Source: Pyrinomonadaceae bacterium
Lineage (GTDB): Bacteria > Acidobacteriota > Blastocatellia > Pyrinomonadales > Pyrinomonadaceae
Length of the DNA: 64,000 nucleotides
NCBI GenBank assembly: GCA_014380365.1
Contig: JACMJZ010000003.1
Span: 124,001 to 188,000, forward strand
Direction: 5' to 3'
Made by a program: the position numbers and the translations under genes. Shown here piece by piece: positions 1 to 7,824 of this stretch; position 1 is the first letter of the stretch; every line of letters begins with the position of its first letter. The notes beneath the pieces are model-generated. The model was not told where the DNA came from. It made no database searches and worked only from the letters and a program-made list of their open reading frames with translations.

Positions 1-33
1 CTTTCAATGAAATGTAATCGGTCAATTGTGATC

Positions 34-66
34 AGCTCGAAGTCAGGAAGGGGGCTCGCCCCGCTT
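34..66. repeat. GC-rich hairpin repeat, family D copy 1
   Basis: The 33-nt unit contains the self-complementary core GGGGGCTCGCCCC and the tail AGTCAGGAAGG. It is nearly identical, in inverted orientation, to 27970-28003, differing by one substitution and one missing base. It lies just beyond the 3' end of pntA2. Confidence 0.75.
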
Positions 67-70
67 CTGC

Positions 71-388
71 CTACTGCTTTTTGCCTTCTGCCTTCTGTCC
101 CGCCGGCTTGCGCTTGAACATTCGCAGCATGCGGTCCGTGATCACGAATCCGCCGACAACGTTCGTGGCGGAACAAAACACAGCAGTGAAACCGAGAATC
201 GTACTCACCGTGTTGTAGTCAGCGCCGGCAGTGACAATGGAACCCACGAGGGAAATGCCGGAGATCGCGTTGGTGGCCGACATCAGCGGAGTGTGCAGCA
301 GCGGCGGCACGCGCGAGATCACCAGGTAACCAAGAAACGCCGCGAGGGCGAAAACGTAAAGCGCGGAGATTAGTGTTTCAGCAGACAT
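71..388 (-). CDS. pntA2: NAD(P) transhydrogenase alpha subunit, part 2 (membrane segment)
   Basis: This 105-aa protein matches the small membrane part of the proton-translocating NAD(P)+ transhydrogenase alpha subunit, found as a separate polypeptide in bacteria with split PntA. It would form part of the inner-membrane proton channel that couples hydride transfer from NADH to NADP+ to the proton gradient. Three hydrophobic segments are visible (about residues 5-25, 40-55 and 62-85), with the family-typical stretch PPLLHTPLMSATNAISG and a basic, Lys-rich cytosolic tail. The partner part 1 is at 677-1813 on the same strand. The beta subunit would be expected beyond the left edge of the window. 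The start is ATG, 3 nt after the stop of the small upstream gene, so the two are probably cotranscribed. Confidence 0.93.
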   Translation of the reverse strand: MSAETLISALYVFALAAFLGYLVISRVPPLLHTPLMSATNAISGISLVGSIVTAGADYNTVSTILGFTAVFCSATNVVGGFVITDRMLRMFKRKPAGQKAEGKKQ

Positions 389-391
389 GAC

Positions 392-622
392 CTAAGACCC
401 TTCTTCGCCCATACGCGGCGGGCGTTGATCCTTACCAGAAATCTTGTGGGCATTCTTAAACTTTCTAAGGAACGAGCGAGCACTTCGCACGCGTCCCGCA
501 GAAACGTCCGCCTCACCTTCAGCCAAAAGTCGCGACAAATTGAAAGCCTTCAGATGTTTCTCATAATTCTTGTCACCTGTCTCCACTGCGTTTGCGCAAT
601 CCTCAAAAAGATTCAGTGACAT
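392..622 (-). CDS. small hypothetical protein between transhydrogenase genes
   Basis: I do not recognise this family. The proposed ATG at 622 gives 76 aa beginning MSLNLFEDC and has AGGA 9 nt upstream; a GTG at 640 would add six residues. The protein is soluble and charged with a basic C-terminal half. A stretch LLAEGEADVSAGRVRS loosely resembles the C-terminal pattern of Phd/RelB-type antitoxins, but no toxin is adjacent and the resemblance is weak. It sits 54 nt after pntA1 and 3 nt before pntA2, splitting a pair usually found next to each other. That tight spacing argues that it is translated. Confidence 0.5.
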   Translation of the reverse strand: MSLNLFEDCANAVETGDKNYEKHLKAFNLSRLLAEGEADVSAGRVRSARSFLRKFKNAHKISGKDQRPPRMGEEGS

Positions 623-676
623 GATGGCCATTCCTAACACGTTCAGATTCTAATTCAGACTACATTTAAATAGCTT

Positions 677-1813
677 TTATGGCATGGCCAAAGCCGCCGC
701 CACGCGGCTGTTCACCACCTGTCCCGCATGCGTCACACACGATGGCCCGACCACGTCGTCATTCAGGTCGATGTTCAATTCGCCTTCTCTGATTAACAGA
801 CTGAGAAACGAGGTGACGTTGCGCGAATAGAGTTGACTCGCGTGGACTGGCACGGTGGCCGCCAGATTCGTCGGGGCGAGAATCGTCACACCGTTCCGTT
901 CGACCGTCTGATCAGGTTCGCTTAACGCGCAGTTTCCGCCAGTTGACCCGGCGAGGTCGATGATTATCGCACCGCGCCGCATTCCGTTAACCGCTGCTTC
1001 CGTAACCAGCAGCGGCGCTCGTCTGCCGGGAACCTGCGCGGTGGTGATCACCAGGTCTGCGGTCGCCGCGTGTTCGGCGATTAGATCGCGACCGCGCGCC
1101 ATTGCTTCCTCCGACAGTTCCACTGCGTAGCCGCCGGCATCTTCTGTTTTGAGTCCGCCCAGATCCACTTCGAGGAAAATCGCGCCGAGCGAACGCACCT
1201 GTTCTCCGGCTGCCGCACGCACATCGTAGGCTTCAACCACAGCGCCGAGGCGCCGCGCGGTAGCAATCGCTTGCAGTCCCGCCACGCCTGCGCCGAGCAC
1301 CAACACCCGCGCCGGCGGCACCGTCCCCGCCGCAGTCATCAACAGGGGAAACATTCTGGGAATCTGCGACGCGCCGATGAGCACTGCCTTGTAACCAACG
1401 ACCGTGGCCATAGATGAAAGCGCATCCATCGCCTGCGCGCGCGTGATGCGAGGAATTAGTTCCATCGCAAACGTGGTTAGCCCGCGCGCCAAAGCAGGCT
1501 CCAGCGCCGTTGGTTCGTCGAGCGGACGGAGGAAACCGAGCACGACTGCGTCGCTCTTGAGTTGGGCGAATTCTTCAGTTGAGGGACGGTTTACTGTGAC
1601 CAGAACGGCGGCGGATTCAAGCAAGGCTTTGCGATCCTCAGAGACTTGCGCACCCGCCTCGCGGTAGTCATCGTCAGTGCGCGCAGCGCCAAGTCCGGCG
1701 CCGCTCTCGACAAACACTGATACCTGCAACGCTACGAGCTTCTTCACCGACTCAGGCATCAGCGCTACCCGCGCTTCGCCTGACAGTGTCTCTCGCAACA
1801 CAACGATGTTCAT
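677..1813 (-). CDS. pntA1: NAD(P) transhydrogenase alpha subunit, part 1 (NAD-binding)
   Basis: This 378-aa protein is the cytosolic NAD(H)-binding domain I of proton-translocating transhydrogenase, homologous to alanine dehydrogenase. The N-terminus NIVVLRETLSGEARVALMP is characteristic. A Rossmann glycine motif LVLGAGVAGLQA lies at about residues 172-183 and is followed by the conserved EAYDVRAAAGEQVRSLGA stretch. Alanine dehydrogenase is the alternative, but the downstream membrane subunit and the split-subunit length favour transhydrogenase. Its role would be to balance NADH and NADPH. Upstream, 1814-2145 holds no gene, only a hairpin repeat. Confidence 0.93.
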   Translation of the reverse strand: MNIVVLRETLSGEARVALMPESVKKLVALQVSVFVESGAGLGAARTDDDYREAGAQVSEDRKALLESAAVLVTVNRPSTEEFAQLKSDAVVLGFLRPLDEPTALEPALARGLTTFAMELIPRITRAQAMDALSSMATVVGYKAVLIGASQIPRMFPLLMTAAGTVPPARVLVLGAGVAGLQAIATARRLGAVVEAYDVRAAAGEQVRSLGAIFLEVDLGGLKTEDAGGYAVELSEEAMARGRDLIAEHAATADLVITTAQVPGRRAPLLVTEAAVNGMRRGAIIIDLAGSTGGNCALSEPDQTVERNGVTILAPTNLAATVPVHASQLYSRNVTSFLSLLIREGELNIDLNDDVVGPSCVTHAGQVVNSRVAAALAMP

Positions 1814-1980
1814 TCTTCTCCGCGCGAATGCAACCGACTTGAATGGAGCTGGGAATTACGCGGCGCAGTATAGCATTCACGAAAACTCGCCTCAATTTTC
1901 GAGTCGGCTCTAAGAATCTAAACTGGAGAGTCCAAAGATTTAGCCAATTAAACAGGTGGCGCAGAGTTTGGGATAAAGAC

Positions 1981-2043
1981 GATCCACGAAATTCCACGAA
2001 CTAACACGAAATGCCTGGTGTCTTTTCGTGAATTTCGTGGATC
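1981..2043. repeat. CACGAA-type hairpin repeat, copy 1
   Basis: The left arm (1981-2000, GATCCACGAAATTCCACGAA) is complementary, with one extra base, to the right arm at 2025-2043. The pair forms a stem of about 19 bp around a 24-nt loop. A related copy is at 48415-48476. It is the only feature I see in the 332-bp gap 1814-2145 between pntA1 and the tRNA. Confidence 0.85.
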
Positions 2044-2145
2044 GTTTGCTTTGGTTACGCCTGAGAGCTGCTGTCTGTAATCTGAGGATACGTTCAGGGC
2101 TCAAACTTGCGAACGAGATAGCTGGTACCTATAATCCAACAGCTC

Positions 2146-2222
2146 GGCGCATTGGTGTAGTTGGTTAACACGCTGCCCTCTCAAGGCAGAGATCACGGGT
2201 TCGAGCCCCGTATGCGCTACCA
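2146..2222 (+). tRNA. tRNA-Glu (anticodon CTC)
   Basis: The 77-nt cloverleaf is complete with an encoded CCA. The acceptor stem is GGCGCAT/ATGCGCT (first pair G-U), the D arm closes with GTG/CAC, the anticodon stem is CTGCC/GGCAG with loop CTCTCAA giving anticodon CTC, and the T arm is ACGGG-TTCGAGC-CCCGT. CTC reads GAG. The isoacceptor was read by eye from the loop geometry. Confidence 0.93.
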
Positions 2223-2437
2223 CTTTCCCGTCCCACTCGTACGATTCCAGTACTTGATCGCCACTCAAAACAACGAACCTGGAAACTCGTCCATGCCCGA
2301 AATCCAAAAGATTTTTTAGGAAATAGCCCTGAGAGATGGTCTCTCAACAGCGGCATAAACATTGCCAGCCATGCGTTCACCCCCGCGAGATTGAAACTCA
2401 TAAAAAGGCCAGCACAGTTTAAGGAGACTTTCGTATC

Positions 2438-3367
2438 ATGGCGTCGCTTTGGAAATTAGGTGGTTTGAGCTGGAAGGAACTGGGCAAACGCGTCTGGGGC
2501 GAAATCGAGGAGGATGAGGTTTTTGGGCGGGCTGCGCAACTCGCCTATTACTTCCTGCTCGCTCTTTTCCCCCTCCTGCTTTTTCTCACCTCGGTTATCG
2601 GTCTCGTCATGGGCTCCGAAACCGGTTTGCGCCAGAGCCTGTTTGACTATCTGGGCAAGGTACTTCCCGCTTCGGCTTCGCAGTTAGTCAGCACGACAGT
2701 CTTCGAAGTGACCAGTGCGAGCGGCGGCGGAAAGATTGCTTTCGGCATCCTCGCTGCACTGTGGGCAGCCTCAAACGGCATGGGCGCGATCACGCAGGCG
2801 CTCAATATCGCCTACGACGTGGATGAATCCCGCGCCTGGTGGAAGCAGCGTTTGACGGCGATTGGATTAACGGTTGCGCTGTCGCTCCTGATCATCTCGG
2901 CGCTGCTGATCGTGCTTTACGGCGGGCGGATCGCTGATTACGTAGCAGCCAGTTACGGCTTTGGTGAGACATTCGCGATCGCGTGGAAGATCGTGCAGTG
3001 GCCCATAGCGCTGGCCTTCGTGCTGCTGGCGTTTGCGTTGATCTACTATTTCGCGCCCGACGTGCGGGATCAAAAATGGATTTGGGTGACTCCCGGCGCG
3101 GTGCTCGGCGTCGGGCTGTGGCTCCTCGTCTCTTTCAGCTTTCGCCTCTACCTGCACTTCTTCGACTCGTACAGCAAAACATACGGCGCGCTTGGCGCTG
3201 TCATCGTCCTGATGCTTTGGCTTTACCTGACCGGAGCCGCGATTCTGATCGGTGGAGAACTGAACTCAGAAATAGAGCACGCTGCGGCTAAGGAAGGCGC
3301 GCCCGGTGCCAAGGAAGAAGGTGAGAAGGCCCCCAATCAGAAACGAAAAACCTCGAAGGCTGCTTGA
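2438..3367 (+). CDS. YihY/BrkB family inner-membrane protein
   Basis: This 309-aa integral membrane protein belongs to the YihY/virulence-factor-BrkB family (formerly misnamed ribonuclease BN); its biochemical role is not established. About six hydrophobic helices are visible between residues 30 and 275. Family hallmarks are the N-terminal FGRAAQLAYYFLLALFPLLLF segment, the WWKQRL loop, and YGALGAVIVLMLWLYLTGAAI near the end, followed by GGELNSEIE. The C-terminal 35 residues are a charged Lys/Glu-rich tail. ATG is preceded by AAGGAG. It converges on the gene at 3377 with a 9-bp gap and shows no operon partner. Confidence 0.92.
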   Translation: MASLWKLGGLSWKELGKRVWGEIEEDEVFGRAAQLAYYFLLALFPLLLFLTSVIGLVMGSETGLRQSLFDYLGKVLPASASQLVSTTVFEVTSASGGGKIAFGILAALWAASNGMGAITQALNIAYDVDESRAWWKQRLTAIGLTVALSLLIISALLIVLYGGRIADYVAASYGFGETFAIAWKIVQWPIALAFVLLAFALIYYFAPDVRDQKWIWVTPGAVLGVGLWLLVSFSFRLYLHFFDSYSKTYGALGAVIVLMLWLYLTGAAILIGGELNSEIEHAAAKEGAPGAKEEGEKAPNQKRKTSKAA

Positions 3368-3376
3368 ACGAAGGGT

Positions 3377-4078
3377 TCAAAGCACGCGACACATCTCTTT
3401 GCCCCATGGAGCTCCAACCGCGCGCAGGTAACTTTGCTTAATCTCCGCAAAGTTCCAATCTTTGCGCTGCCAAATTGAACCGTCGATATACTCCACCCGA
3501 TTGATCACAGCCTGCTCCTGAAGTAATTTACCGGACGCGATGGCTCCACTCGCAGCGCTGACCACATCGCCCGGTCCAGACAAACTAAAGCCCTGGATCT
3601 CTTTCGACTTGTTCGACTCTACCTTAACGGCGCAAAGGAACTGTCGCCGCGCCGGCGTCCCTGGATTCGACGGGTCGATAAATTGATACTCCCAGAAAAC
3701 GATGTCAGCAACTTTGGGACTTCCGTTTTTTACTTTGACCCTGTACGCAAATCCGTCGACGGGTTTCGGTCCACGGGATTCCTGCACGCTTCTCTCGAGT
3801 TCGGCGCTCCGGCTGTCCAGCGTATCCGCCGTAGGATCACGTGCACCTCTCGACTGATTGACCCGCATATTTCGTTGGAAGTTCTTGTTGGCCGGCTGAA
3901 CCGCCCCGACCGGCTGGGCTTGTCCAGCTTCAAGTTGTTCGGCTGGCTGGCTCCGTTTGAACCACTTGAACTCCAGCACCTCCATCGAAGAACTTTCTTG
4001 AGGTGGGACAGGGTTTTGATAAGGAAAACCAGACATTGAGACACTAGAGATTAAGAGCAAAAACATCGTGTTTCTCAT
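3377..4078 (-). CDS. secreted hypothetical protein, paralogue of 28642-29256
   Basis: This 233-aa protein has no family I recognise. I prefer the ATG at 4078 because GGGAG lies 9 nt upstream and the product then begins with a hydrophobic export signal (MRNTMFLLLISSVSMSG). A C-terminal domain of about 110 residues carries GFAYRVKVKNGS, WEYQFIDPSNPGT, KSKEIQGFS and VINRVEYIDGSIWQR. The same order of motifs occurs in the protein at 28642-29256, so the two are paralogues inside one window. The fold may be an all-beta, fibronectin-like extracellular module, but this is inferred only from the alternating pattern. Confidence 0.8.
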   Translation of the reverse strand: MRNTMFLLLISSVSMSGFPYQNPVPPQESSSMEVLEFKWFKRSQPAEQLEAGQAQPVGAVQPANKNFQRNMRVNQSRGARDPTADTLDSRSAELERSVQESRGPKPVDGFAYRVKVKNGSPKVADIVFWEYQFIDPSNPGTPARRQFLCAVKVESNKSKEIQGFSLSGPGDVVSAASGAIASGKLLQEQAVINRVEYIDGSIWQRKDWNFAEIKQSYLRAVGAPWGKEMCRVL

Positions 4079-4269
4079 TGGATTGTCTCCCGTAGCGGTC
4101 ATCGAGTCTCTTTTAGTTCGAGGGCTTCAAAAGAGACAACGAAGGCAAGTGTGTGGGTGATATCCTGGTGTAAGTCTTCCAGCCGTCGGCTTGCTTTAAC
4201 TTTCCACCAGTCTGTAATAAAGTCGCTGCCATACTTTAACCAACATTTACTAGTTCGAAAAGGGAACTT

Positions 4270-5718
4270 ATGAAGACGTCTCTGTCCGATCATGCGCTGC
4301 GGGATGTGATGTCGCCGCTGACCCAGGCTAACAACGCCTTCACCACGACGTATCCGGGCGAAACCGGCAACCGCCAGCCCGTCCACACCGTGTATGGCGG
4401 CGCTCATCTTTTCAAGTCGGATTCAGCGCAGAGGTTGGGCGCGTTGGCGCGCCGTTCCCTCGATCAGTTTGCACCCGATTTTTTCGTCTTTGCGAAAGCG
4501 ATTGGCCTGCCTGGAGCCGGCCAGTTGCTCGAGTCACCTGACGAAACCGAGTCCATTACTGCGCAATTGGAGTCGGATCCGGAGACGTCGCGCCGGGAAC
4601 ATAAACCGGCATGGCTGGCACATGCCATTTACAAGCGCGTTAACGAGAAGCTGCGCCGTGAGCCGGTCGAGGACTTCCGAATCGACTTTGAGGACGGTTA
4701 CGGCAATCGTCCTGACGAAGAAGAAGATGGCCACGCCGCATCAGCCGCTACCGAAGTGGCGGAAGGAATGACGGCCGGCACCCTGCCGCCGTTTATCGGC
4801 ATCCGCATCAAGACTTTTTCCGAGGAGCTGCGCGCGCGCAGTGCACGCACCCTCGATATCTTTGTTTCCACTCTATTGGAGAAGTCAGGCGGAAAACTGC
4901 CGGAGAATTTCGTTGTTACTCTGCCGAAGATTACGATTCCGGAGCAGGTTTCCGCCTTGGTAGATATTTTTGAGTTACTCGAAAGCAAGACCGGGCTGGC
5001 TGGCGGTTCACTCAAGATGGAGATGATGATCGAAACAACGCAGTCGATCATTAACGCTCAAGGCAACATCAATCTTCCCCTGTTGCTGGCAGCCGCGCGC
5101 GGACGTTGCGTGGCCGCGCATTTCGGTACCTACGACTACACGGCGAGTTGCAACATCACCGCCGCCCACCAGCACATGATGCATCCGGCGTGCGACTTTG
5201 CAAAACACATGATGCAGGTTTCCTTCGCCGGCACCGGCCTCTGGCTTTCAGACGGCGCCACCAACATCATGCCCGTGGCGCCGCATAGATTTGCTGAAGG
5301 CGGAACACCCCTGACAACGGAGCAGATAGAAGAAAATCGTCTAATCGTCCATCGTGCCTGGAAACTTCATTACGATCACGTCCAGCATTCGCTCCGCGGG
5401 GCTTTCTATCAGGGATGGGATCTGCATCCGGCCCAACTCCCCACGCGCTACGCCGCCGTCTATGCATTTTTTCTTGAAAGCCTGGACGCCGCGTCGGAGC
5501 GGTTGAAAAACTTCGTAGAGAAAGCGGCGAAAGCAACGTTGGTGGGCGACGTGTTTGACGACGCCGCGACCGGGCAGGGCCTGCTCAACTATTTTCTCCG
5601 TGCAATCAATTGCGGGGCGCTGACGGAAGAAGAGGCGATTGAGTTGTCAGGATTGACGATCGCTGAGCTGCGGTCGGGTTCATTCGTTAAGATTCTGAAT
5701 AACCGGCAAAGCTTGTAA
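4270..5718 (+). CDS. DUF6986/CitE-like TIM-barrel enzyme beside the purine cluster
   Basis: This 482-aa protein resembles the HpcH/HpaI aldolase-citrate lyase beta superfamily in its DUF6986 branch (sometimes labelled phosphoenolpyruvate kinase-like). Visible signatures are an acidic metal-site motif RIDFEDGYGNRPDEEED (about residues 135-151), VVTLPKITIPEQV (about 215), KMEMMIETTQSI (about 248-259) and AAHFGTYDYTASCNI (about 281-295), parallel to the substrate and Mg2+ sites of CitE and malyl-CoA lyase. It converges on the urate-to-ureide genes. My inference is that it handles the C2/C3 product of that pathway, for example glyoxylate, but substrate and reaction are not shown by the sequence. 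The start is ATG after AAGGGAACTT. Confidence 0.8.
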   Translation: MKTSLSDHALRDVMSPLTQANNAFTTTYPGETGNRQPVHTVYGGAHLFKSDSAQRLGALARRSLDQFAPDFFVFAKAIGLPGAGQLLESPDETESITAQLESDPETSRREHKPAWLAHAIYKRVNEKLRREPVEDFRIDFEDGYGNRPDEEEDGHAASAATEVAEGMTAGTLPPFIGIRIKTFSEELRARSARTLDIFVSTLLEKSGGKLPENFVVTLPKITIPEQVSALVDIFELLESKTGLAGGSLKMEMMIETTQSIINAQGNINLPLLLAAARGRCVAAHFGTYDYTASCNITAAHQHMMHPACDFAKHMMQVSFAGTGLWLSDGATNIMPVAPHRFAEGGTPLTTEQIEENRLIVHRAWKLHYDHVQHSLRGAFYQGWDLHPAQLPTRYAAVYAFFLESLDAASERLKNFVEKAAKATLVGDVFDDAATGQGLLNYFLRAINCGALTEEEAIELSGLTIAELRSGSFVKILNNRQSL

Positions 5719-5727
5719 AGCAATTTC

Positions 5728-5806
5728 GGGGCAGTAGCCCGACCGTCAGGAAGGGCGCACGCGACAGTTCGAGGAACGCCCTCCCTCACGGTCGGGCTAC
5801 CGCCCC
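5728..5806. repeat. GTCGGGCTAC-type inverted repeat between convergent genes, family C
   Basis: Arms of about 30 nt at 5728-5757 (GGGGCAGTAGCCCGACCGTC then AGGAAGGGCG) and 5777-5806 are nearly perfect reverse complements around a 19-nt loop. It lies between the DUF6986 gene and puuD, whose 3' ends converge, so it may act as a bidirectional terminator. Similar copies are at 34992-35066 and, degraded, at 33463-33545. Confidence 0.85.
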
Positions 5807-5880
5807 GGTTGCGAACCGGCATGGTTGAACTCTGAACTTCTTAACTCTATCGCAGGAGACATGTCGTTTAGTTAAGCCAG

Positions 5881-6708
5881 CTAAGCTCGTCTAATAAACT
5901 TCGCCGCACCCCAGCCTAGCAGTACCAAAACTCCGAGGATGACCCAATTGTATTGTTCACCGTAGGAGACGCCCGGGAAGTGACTGCTGATCATGATGAA
6001 CACCACGGGCACGGCCATGAAGGTGTTTTGTTTTGAACGTAGCTTTGCCTGTCCGCTCAACGCGTCGTCAGGCTTCCTTCCTTCCCTAATCGCCGCAATC
6101 ATCTTTTTCTGCGCCGGCAGAATATGCATCCAGACGTTGGCGGCCATAATCGTTCCAAACATCGCGCCGATGTGAATGTAGGCTGCACGCCCGGTGAACA
6201 CTTGCGTCAGGGCATAAGCAGAACCCACCACCAAAAGATAGGCAACTACGGCGAAAGCTTTCTCGTTTCTCCCGAGCGGCGACAACATCATTACGTCATA
6301 GACCAGCCCGCCAGCTACGAGCACCCCGATCCCCAGAGCAACAGCAGTCCCCAGGCTCATGTCGTAAACGTCCGGATCGATCAGCGCGCCACCGCCGATG
6401 TAGTAAACCAGCACCAGCAGAGCGAATCCGCTCAGCCAGGTCGTGCCGGCTTCCCAACGAAACCAGTGGAGCTTGCGCGAGAGTTCATCCGGCACCTTGC
6501 GCTTTTCCACCAGGTAAAAGCCGCCGCTGTGAACCATCCAGATCTGCGCGGCATTGCCGGTATTCGCGATTGCTTTCTCTTCTTCGGTGAGGCGCGCGTC
6601 GAGCCAGGTGAAGTAATAGGTGGTGCCCACCCACATGATTCCGGCAAACACGTGTACCCAACGGAAGATCAGGTTGAGCCATTCGCTGATGGTTGGATCG
6701 AGAGTCAT
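5881..6708 (-). CDS. puuD: PuuD-type membrane urate oxidase (urate hydroxylase), lacking the cytochrome domain
   Basis: This protein of about 275 aa matches the membrane domain of PuuD-type urate oxidase, which oxidises urate to 5-hydroxyisourate without H2O2 release. Seven to eight hydrophobic helices are visible. The first carries NLIFRWVHVFAGIMWVG, and later ones carry HIGAMFGTIMAANVW and VFIMISSHFPGVSYG. Conserved histidines in helices 1, 3 and the last segments are present. Known PuuD proteins carry a C-terminal cytochrome c domain of about 120 residues; here the protein ends at FIRRA with no CxxCH, so the electron acceptor must be separate. It is the last gene of the cluster, downstream of hiuH, whose product acts next in the pathway. 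Confidence 0.88.
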   Translation of the reverse strand: MTLDPTISEWLNLIFRWVHVFAGIMWVGTTYYFTWLDARLTEEEKAIANTGNAAQIWMVHSGGFYLVEKRKVPDELSRKLHWFRWEAGTTWLSGFALLVLVYYIGGGALIDPDVYDMSLGTAVALGIGVLVAGGLVYDVMMLSPLGRNEKAFAVVAYLLVVGSAYALTQVFTGRAAYIHIGAMFGTIMAANVWMHILPAQKKMIAAIREGRKPDDALSGQAKLRSKQNTFMAVPVVFIMISSHFPGVSYGEQYNWVILGVLVLLGWGAAKFIRRA

Positions 6709-6717
6709 CACTTGTAG

Positions 6718-6758
6718 AGCAAGCTGTTGGCTTGCGTACGCAAACTAACAGTTTGCGT
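6718..6758. repeat. 41-nt palindromic repeat between hiuH and puuD
   Basis: The sequence is an imperfect palindrome centred on GCGTACGC, with half-sites AGCTGTTGGCTT and AAACTAACAGTTT. It fills nearly all of the 53-bp hiuH-puuD gap and could form a hairpin in the transcript. Confidence 0.75.
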
Positions 6759-6761
6759 TAC

Positions 6762-7106
6762 TTAGCTGCCGCGATAGGTGGAATAACCGTACGGACTAAT
6801 CAAAAGCGGCACATGATAATGCTGCGCCTCGTCATCGATTCGGAAAACTACAGTAACCTGCGGATAAAAGTATTCCTGATTCAGACCCGTGAAGTAGGGT
6901 TCAGTGTCGAAGACCAGCCGATAAGTGCCGCCCAGCAATGGCTCCTGGACCAGGAAGAAGGGCTTCACTCGACCATCATCGTCAGTCCACGCGTGGCTGA
7001 GTTCACTCCAACTCTCGTTCGTGTTCTGCCTCTCCAGACGTACCGCGACACCACCGGCAGGCGCGCCGCGCGAGACGTCGAGTATGTGCGTTGAGATGGT
7101 GCTCAT
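6762..7106 (-). CDS. hiuH: 5-hydroxyisourate hydrolase (transthyretin-like)
   Basis: This 114-aa protein is a complete transthyretin-related HIU hydrolase, converting 5-hydroxyisourate to OHCU in the cytosol. The N-terminal signature STHILDVSRGAPAGGVAVRL (His of the active site) and the C-terminal YRGS tetrapeptide (here YSTYRGS-stop), diagnostic for HIU hydrolases as opposed to transthyretin hormone carriers, are both present. Length and motif order match the family. It lies 66 nt downstream of uraD and 53 nt upstream of puuD on the same strand, placing three consecutive urate-degrading activities together. Confidence 0.96.
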   Translation of the reverse strand: MSTISTHILDVSRGAPAGGVAVRLERQNTNESWSELSHAWTDDDGRVKPFFLVQEPLLGGTYRLVFDTEPYFTGLNQEYFYPQVTVVFRIDDEAQHYHVPLLISPYGYSTYRGS

Positions 7107-7172
7107 ACGAGTTTGGAGTTTACAGTCCGGAGTCTCAGAGTCAACAAAAATCCGTGCAGCAAGGACTTATGA

Positions 7173-7694
7173 TTACGGGTTGTCGATCAGCTTTCTTAAC
7201 CTCAGCTCAGTGATCTTTGCCTGCTCGTCGGCGGCGATGCGCAACTCCACATCAGCGGGGTTTTCCAATCTGGCGCGCAGGATTGCAAGCATCTCATCAG
7301 AGGTTTTCCCAGTCGCACAAACGATAAAGATGAAACCAAATCTCTCTTCGTACGCGCGATTCAATTCCGCCAGCGCTTCAATCGTATCGCGCGCGGAATT
7401 TTCAATTCCCGATTGTTCGTGGCCGGACCACGCTCGACTCTGTTCGGAAACTTGCTGGGCCGGCTTTTTTTCGCCAATCTTAGGGTGGCTGTGAAATGCT
7501 TCCAGCCAGTCTTGCTGGCCGAGCGACCACCAGATGCGATCCGCCGTTTCAATCATCTGGTCAACTCCTGTGAACGGACGCTCAGCAACCATCAGCCGCG
7601 CCCAGTTGTTTGAGCCACAGCATTTCAACACCTCGGCCGCTGCGTCATTTCCGGCCAGCGAATTCAAACGTTCGAGGTCTTGATTTTCCTTCAC
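7173..7694 (-). CDS. uraD: 2-oxo-4-hydroxy-4-carboxy-5-ureidoimidazoline (OHCU) decarboxylase
   Basis: This 173-aa protein decarboxylates OHCU to (S)-allantoin. Family motifs are visible in order: WARLMVAERPF (about residues 32-42), the catalytic histidine in FHSHPKIGEKK (about 75-85), an EQSG segment, and ERFGFIFIVCATGKTSDEML (about 118-137). The length is typical of the helical OHCU decarboxylase fold. It follows allantoicase by 130 nt and precedes hiuH. Confidence 0.95.
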   Translation of the reverse strand: MKENQDLERLNSLAGNDAAAEVLKCCGSNNWARLMVAERPFTGVDQMIETADRIWWSLGQQDWLEAFHSHPKIGEKKPAQQVSEQSRAWSGHEQSGIENSARDTIEALAELNRAYEERFGFIFIVCATGKTSDEMLAILRARLENPADVELRIAADEQAKITELRLRKLIDNP

Positions 7695-7824
7695 GGTTCA
7701 ATACCCTACCGATTCGCATCCCTTACGGGCGCGCTCGAGAAACGCCGGCACTTTTTTACCAAAGATCCCTCCACGGGAATCTGTCCGCGGATAGCCGCCT
7801 ATTCGCGTGTACCGTCCGGTTTCA

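Noticed and set aside
2165..2401. Minus-strand open frame across the tRNA-Glu gene (GARTRDL-type peptide)
   Set aside because: It is the antisense reading of the tRNA, a well-known false gene type.
2867..3157. Minus-strand open frame opposite the YihY gene
   Set aside because: Shadow of a well-supported membrane-protein gene on the other strand.
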